Shown piece after piece: positions 23,953-33,240 of a stretch of DNA of 64,000 bases. Made by a program: the position numbers and the translations under genes. Positions within the stretch are counted from its first letter, which is position 1, and each line of letters starts with the position of its first letter. The stretch is from positions 1,550,001-1,614,000 of the forward strand of contig CP099652.1 in the NCBI GenBank assembly GCA_024123955.1, written 5' to 3'. This DNA comes from Oxalobacteraceae bacterium OTU3CINTB1. GTDB taxonomy: Bacteria; Pseudomonadota; Gammaproteobacteria; Burkholderiales; Burkholderiaceae_D. The notes beneath the pieces were generated by a model. The model saw only the letters and a program-made list of their open reading frames with translations. It had not been told where the DNA came from and ran no database searches.

Positions 23953-26721
23953 ATGACCATGCAATACACCATTTCCAAACGCCGCCGGTTGATGGCCACC
24001 TCGGCGCTTGCGCTGGGCTTCGTGCTCGACGCCCGCGCGCAGGACGGCACGGCCAGCCCGGACGGGGCGGCGCCGACGGCCGTCGTCAACGTCACCGGTA
24101 TCAAGCGCGCCTATCTGAGGGCCATCGAAAGCAAACTCGACCGCAATGGCATCGCCGATGTCGTCAGCGCCAACGAGGTGCAGGGCTTGCCGGACAACAC
24201 CATCGTGGAGACCCTGCGCCGCGTGCCCGGCCTGTCGGTGCTGCCGACGCTGGACAACGAACATCCGCGCGACGAGGCGGCCACGCCGGTGCTGCGCGGC
24301 CTCGGCGCCGCCTACAACAATGTCACCATCGACGGTTCGCCGCTGGCCTCGCCCGGCACGCCAAACGGCAACCTCGGCTCGATCGGCCGGGGCGTGCGGC
24401 TCGATTTGCTGCCATCGTCGATGATCAGCGAACTGGTGGTGTCGAAGACCTTCTCGGCCGACCAGGAACCGAACGCCATCGGCGGCGCCATCGACCTCAA
24501 AACCCGCAGCGCCTTCGAGCGCGGCGGCAAGCCGTTCTTCACGTTCGAAGGTTCGGGCGGCGCCGCCAGCGACAACTCGCGTCCGCGCGACCAGGATCGC
24601 GTCGGCCAGCGCGCGGTGGGCACCGGCAGCTTCACCTTCGGCCCGGCGCGCCAATACGGCGCGGTGGTGTCGACCAATTACCAGAAGCTGCAGACGAGCA
24701 CCGACACCCACATGACCACCGACACGGTGTTCGAAAATTTCTACGACAGCAAAGGCAACCGCCTCAGTGGCAACAATCTAGGCAACGGCTACGCCGTCCC
24801 GCAGCAGGACAAATACTGGTATGTGCAGGATGCTCGCACCCGCCTCGGCCTGACGGTCAAGCTGGAAGCCAGGCCGAACGACCAGGTCTACGGCTTCCTG
24901 ACGGCCGGCTATTACCGTTTCCGCGACCTGATGCAGCGTAATGAAAATTTGATCGACCCGCGCAACACGGCGTTGGTCTTCAACCAGACGCCGACGTCCG
25001 GTTCCTACCCCGGCGCCGACGTCGAGGTCGGCTTCTCGCAGCAGGACATGACCAGCGCCACCAAGCTGTTGCAAAGCGGCGCCGACTGGAAGATCGACGA
25101 CAGCCAGACCGTGAGCTTGCGCGCCAACGTCTCGCGCGCGACGTACCGCGAGCCGATCCAGATGATCAAATACGCCACCAACGCCAGCTACAGCGCGCCC
25201 GGCATTGGCGGCGCCACGCCGGTGGCGACGCCGGAGTACGCGTTCAACTACGACACCAGCGGCCTGAATCATTCGTTCAACGTTTCACCGGCGGCCTACA
25301 ACAACCTGGCCAACTACAAGCTGCTGTATTACCGCGACAACTATGTCCGTTCGGCAACTGATACCATCGGCAACGTACGCGCCGACTACCGCCGCAACTT
25401 TGACCGGCCGGGCCTGGGCTTTGCCGCTGGCGTGTCGTACACGCTGGACCGGCCGAGCTACAACATCTTCCGCAACGACATGCAGCCCAACACCGGCATG
25501 CCGGCGCTGACCCTGGCCGGCGTCACCGGTCCCGACGCGCCGCTGAAGTACAACCGGAGCGGGCTCAACTTGATCACCATCGATCCGCAGGCTGCGCTGG
25601 CGCAGATCGCCGCGCTGCGGGCTGCCGGCGGCTTGAACACCACCAACCAGGTCAACTTCAGCAACCAGGACAACTTCGAGCACGTGGAAAAAACCGTCGG
25701 CGCCTACGCACAGGTGAGCTTCAACGCGGACAAGTGGAAAACGCTGTTCGGCCTGCGCGAGGACCGCACCGAACAGGAAACCAACGGCCGCGCGCTCGTT
25801 GCCGGCAGCTGGGTGGGCTTGCCGACCAGTTCAAGGTACGACTTCCTGCTGCCGTCGGCGCAGGTGACCTACCAGGCCACGCCGGAACTGGATATCCGCG
25901 CCGCCGCCAGCCAGACCATCGGCCGGCCGACCTACGATTCCTACGCCGCGCGCACGTCGATCAGCTTCGTCAACGTCGGCGACGCCGGCAATCCGAACGC
26001 CCAGGGCGTCACGGTCACGGTGGGCAACCCGCAGATCAAGCCGCGCCTGTCGACCAATACCGACCTGGCGCTGAACTACCGCTTGCCCAAGGCGGCCAAC
26101 GGCCTGCTGTCGCTGGCGGTGTTCAACAAGGATATCCGCGACGAGATCTTCAACCAGTCCTCGCTCGGCTACACCTATCAGGGCGTGACGTACGCCAACG
26201 CGCTGGTGTCGATGCCGGCCAATGCGTCGGACGCCTCGGTTAGGGGCGTGGAGGCGGCAGCCGTCGTCAATTCGCTGGGCTGGGTGCATCCGGTGCTGGC
26301 GGACGTCGGTTTCAGTGCCAACTGGAGCTTGCTGGACGGCCAGATGAGCGTGCTGAAGGCCGCCGGTGGGATGCGCCGCCTGGACCGCCTGGTGGGCCAG
26401 CCCGACCAGACGCGCAACCTGACGGTGTTTTATGCGCGCAGGGCACTGGAGCTGCGCGCCGCCTATAACTACCAGGGCAAGGCGCTGCGCTCGATCGTGC
26501 CCGATATCGCCTGGCAGGACCTGTACTGGGCGCCACGCGCGCAGGTCGACCTGCAGGCCAGCTACAGGATAGCCCCGGAGTGGACCGTGTTCGGCCAAGT
26601 GCAAAACCTCAACCGCCGCCGCATGACCAGCTACACCGGCCCTGCCCAGAACCTGCTCAAGGACACCTACTCGGTGCCGATGGTCGCCTGGATCGGTCTT
26701 CGCTATACCCCGAACTTTTAA
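23953..26721 (+). CDS. TonB-dependent receptor (Xanthomonas/Caulobacter type)
   Basis: This 922-residue outer-membrane receptor has a signal peptide (RRLMATSALALGFVLDARAQ). Its plug domain shows NTIVETLRRVPGLSVLPTLD, VTIDGSPLASP and SELVVSKTFSADQEPNAIGG, and a long beta-barrel ends in an aromatic residue (LRYTPNF). The VTGIKRA start and EPNAIGG pattern place it in the TonB-Xanth-Caulo subfamily, which often takes up oligosaccharides or other complex nutrients. GGAGA precedes the ATG at 23953. Being followed by GDPD and phospholipase genes, it may import phospholipid-derived phosphorus compounds; this substrate is inferred. Confidence 0.93.
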   Translation: MTMQYTISKRRRLMATSALALGFVLDARAQDGTASPDGAAPTAVVNVTGIKRAYLRAIESKLDRNGIADVVSANEVQGLPDNTIVETLRRVPGLSVLPTLDNEHPRDEAATPVLRGLGAAYNNVTIDGSPLASPGTPNGNLGSIGRGVRLDLLPSSMISELVVSKTFSADQEPNAIGGAIDLKTRSAFERGGKPFFTFEGSGGAASDNSRPRDQDRVGQRAVGTGSFTFGPARQYGAVVSTNYQKLQTSTDTHMTTDTVFENFYDSKGNRLSGNNLGNGYAVPQQDKYWYVQDARTRLGLTVKLEARPNDQVYGFLTAGYYRFRDLMQRNENLIDPRNTALVFNQTPTSGSYPGADVEVGFSQQDMTSATKLLQSGADWKIDDSQTVSLRANVSRATYREPIQMIKYATNASYSAPGIGGATPVATPEYAFNYDTSGLNHSFNVSPAAYNNLANYKLLYYRDNYVRSATDTIGNVRADYRRNFDRPGLGFAAGVSYTLDRPSYNIFRNDMQPNTGMPALTLAGVTGPDAPLKYNRSGLNLITIDPQAALAQIAALRAAGGLNTTNQVNFSNQDNFEHVEKTVGAYAQVSFNADKWKTLFGLREDRTEQETNGRALVAGSWVGLPTSSRYDFLLPSAQVTYQATPELDIRAAASQTIGRPTYDSYAARTSISFVNVGDAGNPNAQGVTVTVGNPQIKPRLSTNTDLALNYRLPKAANGLLSLAVFNKDIRDEIFNQSSLGYTYQGVTYANALVSMPANASDASVRGVEAAAVVNSLGWVHPVLADVGFSANWSLLDGQMSVLKAAGGMRRLDRLVGQPDQTRNLTVFYARRALELRAAYNYQGKALRSIVPDIAWQDLYWAPRAQVDLQASYRIAPEWTVFGQVQNLNRRRMTSYTGPAQNLLKDTYSVPMVAWIGLRYTPNF

Positions 26722-26744
26722 TTTTCAGACCGGATCCGCGACCC

Positions 26745-27725
26745 ATGAATTCTTTATTTTCCCTTTCGCGACTGGCCATGTTTGCGCTGGCCGCGCTGAG
26801 CGCCGCCTCCGGCGCCGCAGCGACCAGGGCCGAGCAGATCCGCCAAAAGCTGCTCGATCCGGCCGCCGGTGTGTTTATCGTCGCCCACCGGGGTTGCCAC
26901 AACGCCTCGCCCCGGCTGGACCTGGCCGCCGTGCCGGAAAACTCCCTGCCGGCGCTGGAGCACTGCGTGCTGCTGGGCGTCGACATGATGGAGCTCGACG
27001 TGCGGCGCGCGGGCGACGGCACCCTGGTGGTGATCCACGACGCCACGGTCGACCGTACCACCGACGGCCACGGCAAGGTGTCCGCGATGACGCTGGCACA
27101 GCTCAAAGCCCTGCGCTTGAAGCAGAACCTCGGCGGTGCCATGTCGCCCGAGCCGACCAGCGAAAGCGTGCCCACGCTGGCCGGGATGCTGGAGGCGGCC
27201 AAGGGCCGGATCATGCTCAACCTGGATATCAAGGACGACGACATCTACGCGCAGACGATCGCCGAGGCCGTCAAACACGGCATGGGCCAATATGTGCTGG
27301 TCAAGAGTTTCGTCGATGAGCGAACGGCGCAAGCGGTGGCCGACCAACCGCCATTCGCGTCGGTGCCCTACATGCCGATCATCGGTCCGTGGTCCGGCGC
27401 GCGCCAGGCCCAAAGCGGGGCGCGGATCGTCGAGCGGCAGCTTGCGGGGCGGCGCAAGCCGGTCGGCGTGGAGTTGGTGTTCCTGCCGTCGGCGCAGCTC
27501 CAGCCGCTGCGCGAACTGGTGTCGCAAGCCAAAATCAGGCTATGGGCCAACAGCCTGACGGCGGTCGGCGTGATCAGCGTGATCGGCATGGGCGGTGACC
27601 TGGAAGCGCTGCGAACCTCCGGCAAGACCTGGGGCACGCTGTTCTCAGCCGGTGTCGACACCATCCAAACCGACGAGCCGGGACCCTTGCTCGACTATCT
27701 GGAGCACGAGGGCATCAAGCATTGA
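26745..27725 (+). CDS. Exported glycerophosphodiester phosphodiesterase family protein
   Basis: This 326-residue GDPD-family enzyme has a signal peptide (SRLAMFALAALSAASGAAA). Core residues are present: HRG at 48-50, PEN with Glu65, the ELD pair (Glu83, Asp85) and HD at 98-99. The family cleaves glycerophosphodiesters to an alcohol and glycerol-3-phosphate in the periplasm. It begins 23 bases after the TonB receptor stop and probably shares its message. Together with the next gene (phospholipase C) it could strip phosphate from phospholipids. Confidence 0.9.
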   Translation: MNSLFSLSRLAMFALAALSAASGAAATRAEQIRQKLLDPAAGVFIVAHRGCHNASPRLDLAAVPENSLPALEHCVLLGVDMMELDVRRAGDGTLVVIHDATVDRTTDGHGKVSAMTLAQLKALRLKQNLGGAMSPEPTSESVPTLAGMLEAAKGRIMLNLDIKDDDIYAQTIAEAVKHGMGQYVLVKSFVDERTAQAVADQPPFASVPYMPIIGPWSGARQAQSGARIVERQLAGRRKPVGVELVFLPSAQLQPLRELVSQAKIRLWANSLTAVGVISVIGMGGDLEALRTSGKTWGTLFSAGVDTIQTDEPGPLLDYLEHEGIKH

Positions 27726-27775
27726 GGCAAGGAAAGGATTGTTACCGAAATAAGAAAGTGCAGTAAATGCATGGC

Positions 27776-27793
27776 ATGTCATCAACATTTCAT
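27776..27793 (+). promoter_or_regulatory. Candidate Pho box upstream of phospholipase C gene
   Basis: Direct repeats ATGTCAT and ATTTCAT are separated by CAAC (11-bp period) and match CTGTCAT at 6/7 and 5/7 positions. A weak -10 (CATAAG) starts eight bases after the box. The phospholipase ATG is 120 bp downstream of the box. The same arrangement occurs at 22331, at the head of the locus. Confidence 0.6.
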
Positions 27794-27912
27794 CGTTGGT
27801 GCATAAGCTGTTGTCTTGCATGACCGCCGTTTTCGTGTTTCCCCCGACAATCGACCTGGATCAATCAAATGCATATTTTTAAATTTGCGCTCGCCTGCAC
27901 GCAGGTGCATGC

Positions 27913-30090
27913 ATGAGCCGCCGTGACTTCCTCCGCACAATGGGCAAGTCGGCCGGCGCCAGTGCCGTGCTGGCGACGTTTCCACCGTCCATCCAAAAGG
28001 CGCTGGCCCTGCCCGCCAACCAGCGCACCCGCAGCCTGCAGGATGTCGAGCATATCGTCGTGCTGACGCAGGAGAACCGCAGCTTCGACCATTACTTCGG
28101 CACCCTGGAAGGGGTAAGGGGATTCGGCGATCCGTTCCCGATTCCCGTGATGGACCGGCAAAACCTCTTCAATCGCAAATCGGTCTTCGTGCAGCGCTCT
28201 GCCGGCGGGGCGCCGGTGCCCGGCCGGCCCAACTGGCCACAGGGCCGCGCCATCGCGCCGTTCCGGCTCAACACGGTGCAGGACTTCCCCGTCATGCGCG
28301 TGGCCGGGACGCCACATAGCTGGCTCGACGCCCAGCTGGCGTGGGACCACGGACGGATGAACGACTGGTGCGCGGTCAAGCAGAACCACTCGATGGGCTA
28401 TTACGCCGACGCCGACATTCCCTTCCAGTTCGCGCTCGCGCGCGCCTTCACCATCTGCGACCACTATCACTGCGCCACGCAGACCGGCACCAACACCAAC
28501 CGGCTGTTCCTGTTTTCCGGTCACAACGATCCCCTGGCGGCCGCCGGCGGCCCGTCGACCGACAACAGCCGCGACGACTTCAATCCGGACATGTCCACCG
28601 ACTACTTGTGGACCACCTATCCGGAGCGGCTCGAGGCGGCGGGCGTCAGCTGGCAGGTCTACCAGAACATGGCGGACAACTTCACCGATAACTCGCTGGC
28701 GGGATTCCGCTCCTTCCGCAACGCGTGGTACCGCCGGCCGGGCTATTCGCAAGCCCTGCGCGAGCGCGGCACCACAACGCGCGACCTCGACCTGCTGAGA
28801 GCCGACGTGCTGGCCAACCGCCTGCCGCAGGTCAGCTGGGTCGTCGCCACCGCCGAAGGCTCCGAACACCCGGGCCCCTCGAGTCCCGCGTCGGGCGCCG
28901 ACTACATCGCGCGCGTGCTGGACGCCCTGACCGCCAATCCCGAGAGCTGGAGCAAGACGGTGCTGCTCATCAACTTCGACGAGAACGACGGCTTCTTCGA
29001 CCACATGCCACCGCCGGCGGTGCCGGCGTACACGAGCTACAGCAGCAATCCGGCGCAGTCGCAGCTGGCCGGCGCGTCGACCGTCGACACGACCGGCGAG
29101 TACCATCACGTGCTCAACGGCGCCGACGCACGGACCCACCATCGCCCCTACGGTCTCGGGCCGCGCGTGCCGATGTATGTCATCTCGCCGTGGACCAAGG
29201 GCGGCTGGGTCAATTCGCAGGTCTTCGACCACACCTCGGTGATACGTTTTATTGAGGCGCGTTTCGGTGTGCGCGAGCCGCTGATCAGCCCATGGCGCCG
29301 CGCGGTGAGCGGCGACTTGCTGTCCTGTTTCGACTTCGCCAACCCGAACGACAACGGCTTCAAGCAACTGCTGCCGGAAACGGCTGCGCGGCGTTCGATG
29401 GCGCTGAGCCTGCCAAACACCAAGGTACCCGCCACGCCGGCCACCCTGACGGCGCCCGTCCAGGCCGCCGGCGTGCGTCCGGCACGCGCGCTGCCCTACG
29501 AGCTGCAGGTGCAGGCGCAGGTGCCGGCGGGCGGCGGCCTGGTGGAGCTCAGATTCGACAACCTGGGCGAAGCCGGGGCGGTGTTCCACGTGTACGACCG
29601 CCTGGCGTTGGAGCAGGTCCCGCGCCGCTATACGGTCGAACCCGGCAAACAGCTGACCGGCCGCTGGAACACCGCAGCCGCCTACGATCTGTGGATACTG
29701 GGACCGAACGGCTTCCATCGCCACATCGTCGGGGACGTGCGCGGTGCGGGCAACGCCGCATGGCCGGAGATCAGCGTGCGCGCCGACCGCAGAGCCGGCG
29801 AGCTGCTCATCGACCTGGTCAACAATGGCGCGCAACCGTGCACCTTTGAACTGACCGCCAACAAGTATTACGCGAACAAGCCGATGGAAGTGCGCGTCGT
29901 CGCACGTTCGCGGAGCAGCGTCCGGCTGCCGCTGGCATCGAGTTCCAACTGGTACGACTACAGCGTGCGCGTGGCTGGCTTGCCGGGCTGGTTGCGCCGC
30001 TTCGCCGGCCACCTGGAAAACGGCTTGCCGTCGATCAGCGACCCGGCGATCGGCGGGGCAGCGCAACTTGACCAGTACCGCGTGGTTTGA
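27913..30090 (+). CDS. plc: Phosphocholine-type phospholipase C, Tat-exported
   Basis: This 725-residue enzyme cleaves phospholipids to diacylglycerol and a phosphorylated head group. A Tat signal (SRRDFLRTMGKSAGASAVLA) leads the protein. The phosphoesterase domain has QENRSFDHYFGTLEGVRGF (residues 53-71), QTGTNTNRLFLFSGHND, LINFDENDGFFDHMPPP and VISPWTKGGWV. Two beta-rich C-terminal repeats (DUF756 type, about 515-700) complete a standard-length protein. Family genes are commonly induced by phosphate starvation; a candidate Pho box lies upstream. A PEP-CTERM gene follows 20 bases later. Confidence 0.94.
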   Translation: MSRRDFLRTMGKSAGASAVLATFPPSIQKALALPANQRTRSLQDVEHIVVLTQENRSFDHYFGTLEGVRGFGDPFPIPVMDRQNLFNRKSVFVQRSAGGAPVPGRPNWPQGRAIAPFRLNTVQDFPVMRVAGTPHSWLDAQLAWDHGRMNDWCAVKQNHSMGYYADADIPFQFALARAFTICDHYHCATQTGTNTNRLFLFSGHNDPLAAAGGPSTDNSRDDFNPDMSTDYLWTTYPERLEAAGVSWQVYQNMADNFTDNSLAGFRSFRNAWYRRPGYSQALRERGTTTRDLDLLRADVLANRLPQVSWVVATAEGSEHPGPSSPASGADYIARVLDALTANPESWSKTVLLINFDENDGFFDHMPPPAVPAYTSYSSNPAQSQLAGASTVDTTGEYHHVLNGADARTHHRPYGLGPRVPMYVISPWTKGGWVNSQVFDHTSVIRFIEARFGVREPLISPWRRAVSGDLLSCFDFANPNDNGFKQLLPETAARRSMALSLPNTKVPATPATLTAPVQAAGVRPARALPYELQVQAQVPAGGGLVELRFDNLGEAGAVFHVYDRLALEQVPRRYTVEPGKQLTGRWNTAAAYDLWILGPNGFHRHIVGDVRGAGNAAWPEISVRADRRAGELLIDLVNNGAQPCTFELTANKYYANKPMEVRVVARSRSSVRLPLASSSNWYDYSVRVAGLPGWLRRFAGHLENGLPSISDPAIGGAAQLDQYRVV

Positions 30091-30109
30091 CTTTTACAAG
30101 GAGCTTTTC

Positions 30110-30790
30110 ATGAAGTGCAAATTTCTCGTCGCCGCGGCCTTGTTCGCCGTGGCATGTAGCGGTCAGGCTGCCGTCACGTACGGCCAGAACCTCATTGTCA
30201 ACGGCGATGCCGAAGCAGGCCTGACCGGCTGGACCGGGTATTCGGATTACAACAATTTCCAGGCGGTGGACTATGGCAACAACTGGGTGCTGCCGACCCA
30301 GCCTGGCCCGGTCGATCGCGGAACCAAGATGTTCGCCGGCTTCGGGCAATATGCCGTTGGCGTACAGACGCTGGACTTCGGCGTGCCGACGGCCCAGAAC
30401 AGTTCCTATTCCCTGAGCGGATGGCTCGGCGGCTGGACCGACCAGGGCGACAACGCCCTGTTCTATGTGCAGTTTCTCGATGCGGGGAACAATGAGATAG
30501 GAAGCGCCGCGATCGGTCCCGTCACCCCGGCGGATCGCGGCAACCAGACCGGCCTGTTCTACCGGGAAGCCTCAGGAATCATGCCTGCTGGCACCAGCAA
30601 GCTATCGTTCTGGCTGTCGATGGAGCGTTTGGTTTCGGGCGACAACGATGGCTACGCGGATAACCTGTCCTTCATCGCGCGGAATACTGTCAGCCCGGTA
30701 CCCGAACCAGGCATGGCGGCGATGTACTTGCTGGGCTTGGGCATGTTGGGCGGGGCACTCCGCCGCAACCGGCGCGTGCGCATGTCGTAA
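30110..30790 (+). CDS. PEP-CTERM-sorted exported protein
   Basis: This 226-residue protein starts with a signal peptide (FLVAAALFAVACSGQAA). It has a beta-sandwich-like domain starting NLIVNGDAEAGLTGW and ends in a PEP-CTERM sorting signal: VPEPG, a hydrophobic helix (MYLLGLGMLGGAL) and RRNRRVR. Such proteins are processed by exosortase and directed to the surface or extracellular matrix. AAGGAG supports the start. The 20-base gap from the phospholipase gene suggests one transcript and a link in function, perhaps lipid or matrix binding. Confidence 0.88.
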   Translation: MKCKFLVAAALFAVACSGQAAVTYGQNLIVNGDAEAGLTGWTGYSDYNNFQAVDYGNNWVLPTQPGPVDRGTKMFAGFGQYAVGVQTLDFGVPTAQNSSYSLSGWLGGWTDQGDNALFYVQFLDAGNNEIGSAAIGPVTPADRGNQTGLFYREASGIMPAGTSKLSFWLSMERLVSGDNDGYADNLSFIARNTVSPVPEPGMAAMYLLGLGMLGGALRRNRRVRMS

Positions 30791-30800
30791 TTGCGGCCAT

Positions 30801-30829
30801 ACGGCGTCGCGCAACTGCGCGAACGCCGT
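30801..30829. terminator. Strong GC hairpin between convergent genes
   Basis: Stem ACGGCGT plus CGCGC pairs with GCGCG and ACGCCGT through one bulged A and a 4-nt loop. It lies just after the PEP-CTERM gene and before the end of the convergent DUF1080 gene. There is only a weak T-rich tail, so terminator function is likely but not certain. Confidence 0.5.
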
Positions 30830-30851
30830 TGTTGCCTAGGCATTGCTGTGC

Positions 30852-31679
30852 CTAAAGCGTTTCATCGAGTGGCAGGATTTCGATCCGGCGAAATTCCGTT
30901 GGATGCGTTTCCGCCTGGATGGCGATGTAGCCGCTTTCCAACATCTGGGGGAAGCCCTTCGCCATCAGTGCGCGACTGTGGGAATCGCGGGGGTCGAGCT
31001 GAGGCTGGCTGTAGCTGATCACGGTCTCGCCATCAAGGATATGCTTGATTAATTTTCCACCGCGAACTTCAACCTCGATTGTTACCCATTCGTCTCCCAT
31101 ATACACCTTCGATTTGGCCGACGTGCGGTGGGTCGTCGTGAGCTGCCCGTTGAAGACCGCTCTGGTGTGCGGGGTGCAGAACGATCCGTTGTTCTGGTCA
31201 CCGGGTCCGCCTCCACCAAGCATCTGCACCTCAATCGACGCGGGAAAGTCCTGGTCGAGTTCCATGGTATCTGGCGGCTCGCTAAAAATCATGATGCCGT
31301 TATTGCGAAAGCCCCAGCCCGGAGCGCCCGCGAGCTGTTTGCCGACGAAACGATATTCCGCCCGAATGCGGTAGTGCGACAGCTTCTGCTTCCAGAACAG
31401 GTGACCGAATTCGCCGTTGAATTTGTCGTACTCGCTGTAGTCTACTTTGAGAATGCCGTTTTCAACCTTGAATGTGTTTTTGTAGTTGACGCCGGCCTGA
31501 TGGCCTTTGAACTTCGGGGTCCAGCCGGATAAGTCTTTCCCGTTGAATAGCTGAATCCACGTGGCTTGGTTAAGCTGCGGCGCGTTGGCGCTCTTTGATT
31601 CAAGCGAGTTGCTGTGGACACCAACACACCCCGTCAACGCAAACGCGCAAAGAAGGGGTGTCAGTTTTATTTTCTTCAT
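30852..31679 (-). CDS. DUF1080 (3-keto-disaccharide hydrolase-like) lipoprotein
   Basis: This 275-residue lipoprotein has lipobox LTGCVG near residue 18 and a DUF1080 jelly-roll: WIQLFNGKDLSGWTPKFKGH, NGILKVDYSEYD, FRNNGIMIFSEPP, SIEVQMLGGGGPGDQNNG and SGYIAIQAETHPTEFRRIEI. The family includes 3-keto-glycoside hydrolases and many uncharacterised secreted proteins. Its G+C content and third-position bases are visibly lower than those of neighbouring genes, suggesting later acquisition. It lies 32 bases after rng in the same direction but probably is not functionally tied to it. Confidence 0.85.
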   Translation of the reverse strand: MKKIKLTPLLCAFALTGCVGVHSNSLESKSANAPQLNQATWIQLFNGKDLSGWTPKFKGHQAGVNYKNTFKVENGILKVDYSEYDKFNGEFGHLFWKQKLSHYRIRAEYRFVGKQLAGAPGWGFRNNGIMIFSEPPDTMELDQDFPASIEVQMLGGGGPGDQNNGSFCTPHTRAVFNGQLTTTHRTSAKSKVYMGDEWVTIEVEVRGGKLIKHILDGETVISYSQPQLDPRDSHSRALMAKGFPQMLESGYIAIQAETHPTEFRRIEILPLDETL

Positions 31680-31711
31680 TGCCCATCTCCAGATGGCGGT
31701 TGCTGATCAGA

Positions 31712-33178
31712 CTACATCAAAATCACGTCGTACTGCTCCTGGTGGTACGCCGTCTCCACCTGCAACGAGATCTTCTTGCCGATGAAATCCCCCAGCATCG
31801 CCAGGTGCTGCGACTCCTCCTCGAGGAACATGTCGACCACTTCCTGCGAAGCGAGGATGCGGAATTCGCGCGGATTGAACTGCTTGGCTTCGCGCAGCAG
31901 TTCGCGCAGGATCTCGTAGCAGATGGTGCGCGAGGTTTTCACTTGCCCCTTGCCGGCGCAGGCCGGGCAGGGCTCGCACAGGATGTGCGCCAGCGATTCG
32001 CGCGTGCGCTTCCTCGTCATCTCCACCAGTCCCAGCGCCGAGAAGTTCGACACCGAGACCTTGGTGCGGTCGCGCGACAAGGTCTTTTTGAGCTCCTGCA
32101 GCACGGCGTTGCGGTGCTCGTTGTTCTCCATGTCGATGAAGTCGAGGATGATGATGCCGCCCAGATTGCGCAGGCGCAGTTGGCGCGCGATCGCGTGCGC
32201 CGCCTCCAGGTTGGTCTTGAAGATCGTGTCGGCGAAATTGCGTCCGCCGACAAAGCCGCCGGTGTTGACGTCGATGGTGGTCATCGCCTCGGTCTGGTCG
32301 ACGATCAGGTAGCCGCCCGATTTGAGGTCGACACGCCGGCCCAGCGCACGCAGGATCTCTTCCTCGACGCCATACAGATCGAACAGCGGCCGCTCGCCGG
32401 TGTAGTGCTGCAAGCGTGGCAGCACGCCAGGTGTGTAGGCCTTGCCGAATTCGACCAGGTTCAGGTAGTTCTCGCGCGAGTCGACCTGGATGGTGGCCGT
32501 GTCGTCGTGGACGAAGTCGCGCAGCACGCGCTGCGCCAGGCTCAAATCCTGGTGCAGCAGGGTGGTGGCGGGGCGCGTCTTGGCGCCGTGGACGATGGCG
32601 CCCCAGGTCTTGCGCAGGTATTCGACGTCGGCGGCGATGTCGGAGTCCGACGCGTCCTCCGCCTGCGTGCGCACGATGTAGCCGCCTTTTTCGTCGGCCG
32701 GCAGCAGGCTTTGGAGCCGCGTGCGCAGCGCTTCGCGCTCCGATTCCTTTTCGATCTTTTGCGAGATGCCGATGTGGGCGTCCTGCGGCAGGTACACCAG
32801 CATGCGGCCGGCGATGGAGATCTGCGTCGACAGGCGCGCGCCCTTGGTGCCGATCGGGTCCTTGATGACCTGCACCGTCAGCACCTGGCCGTCGAACAGG
32901 ATTTTTTCGATCGGGGTGGGGGCGGCGTTCTGGCCGCCGTCGTGCGGGCGCGCCTCCCAGATGTCGGCCACGTGCAGGAAGGCGGCGCGTTCGAGGCCGA
33001 TGTCGATGAAGGCCGATTGCATGCCGGGCAGCACCCGCACCACCTTGCCCGAGTAGACGTTGCCGGCCAGGCCGCGCGTGAGCGTGCGTTCGATGTGCAG
33101 CTCTTGCACGGCGCCTTGCAAAATCAGGGCGACCCGGGTTTCCTGCGGGGTGATGTTGATCAGGATGTCTTCGTTCAT
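31712..33178 (-). CDS. rng: Ribonuclease G
   Basis: This RNase E/G-family endoribonuclease (488 aa) acts in 16S rRNA 5'-end maturation and mRNA decay. It has an S1-like domain (GNVYSGKVVRVLPGMQSAFI; RAAFLHVADIW) and a DNase I-like catalytic region (TTIDVNTGGFVG with Asp; IILDFIDMENNEHR with Asp). The zinc-link is CEPCPACAGKG. Its length is close to the E. coli enzyme. The start MNEDILINITPQETRVA matches family N-termini; a short upstream extension was dropped. Confidence 0.95.
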   Translation of the reverse strand: MNEDILINITPQETRVALILQGAVQELHIERTLTRGLAGNVYSGKVVRVLPGMQSAFIDIGLERAAFLHVADIWEARPHDGGQNAAPTPIEKILFDGQVLTVQVIKDPIGTKGARLSTQISIAGRMLVYLPQDAHIGISQKIEKESEREALRTRLQSLLPADEKGGYIVRTQAEDASDSDIAADVEYLRKTWGAIVHGAKTRPATTLLHQDLSLAQRVLRDFVHDDTATIQVDSRENYLNLVEFGKAYTPGVLPRLQHYTGERPLFDLYGVEEEILRALGRRVDLKSGGYLIVDQTEAMTTIDVNTGGFVGGRNFADTIFKTNLEAAHAIARQLRLRNLGGIIILDFIDMENNEHRNAVLQELKKTLSRDRTKVSVSNFSALGLVEMTRKRTRESLAHILCEPCPACAGKGQVKTSRTICYEILRELLREAKQFNPREFRILASQEVVDMFLEEESQHLAMLGDFIGKKISLQVETAYHQEQYDVILM

Positions 33179-33240
33179 TTGTCTCGGCGGCCGGCTGGCG
33201 CGGCTTCTGTGGCTATGTGAAGACTGATCATACACGCCAC

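Noticed and set aside
27865..30066. 733-codon open frame antisense to phospholipase C
   Set aside because: The plus-strand phospholipase has complete motifs and a Tat signal; the antisense frame has none and arises from codon bias.
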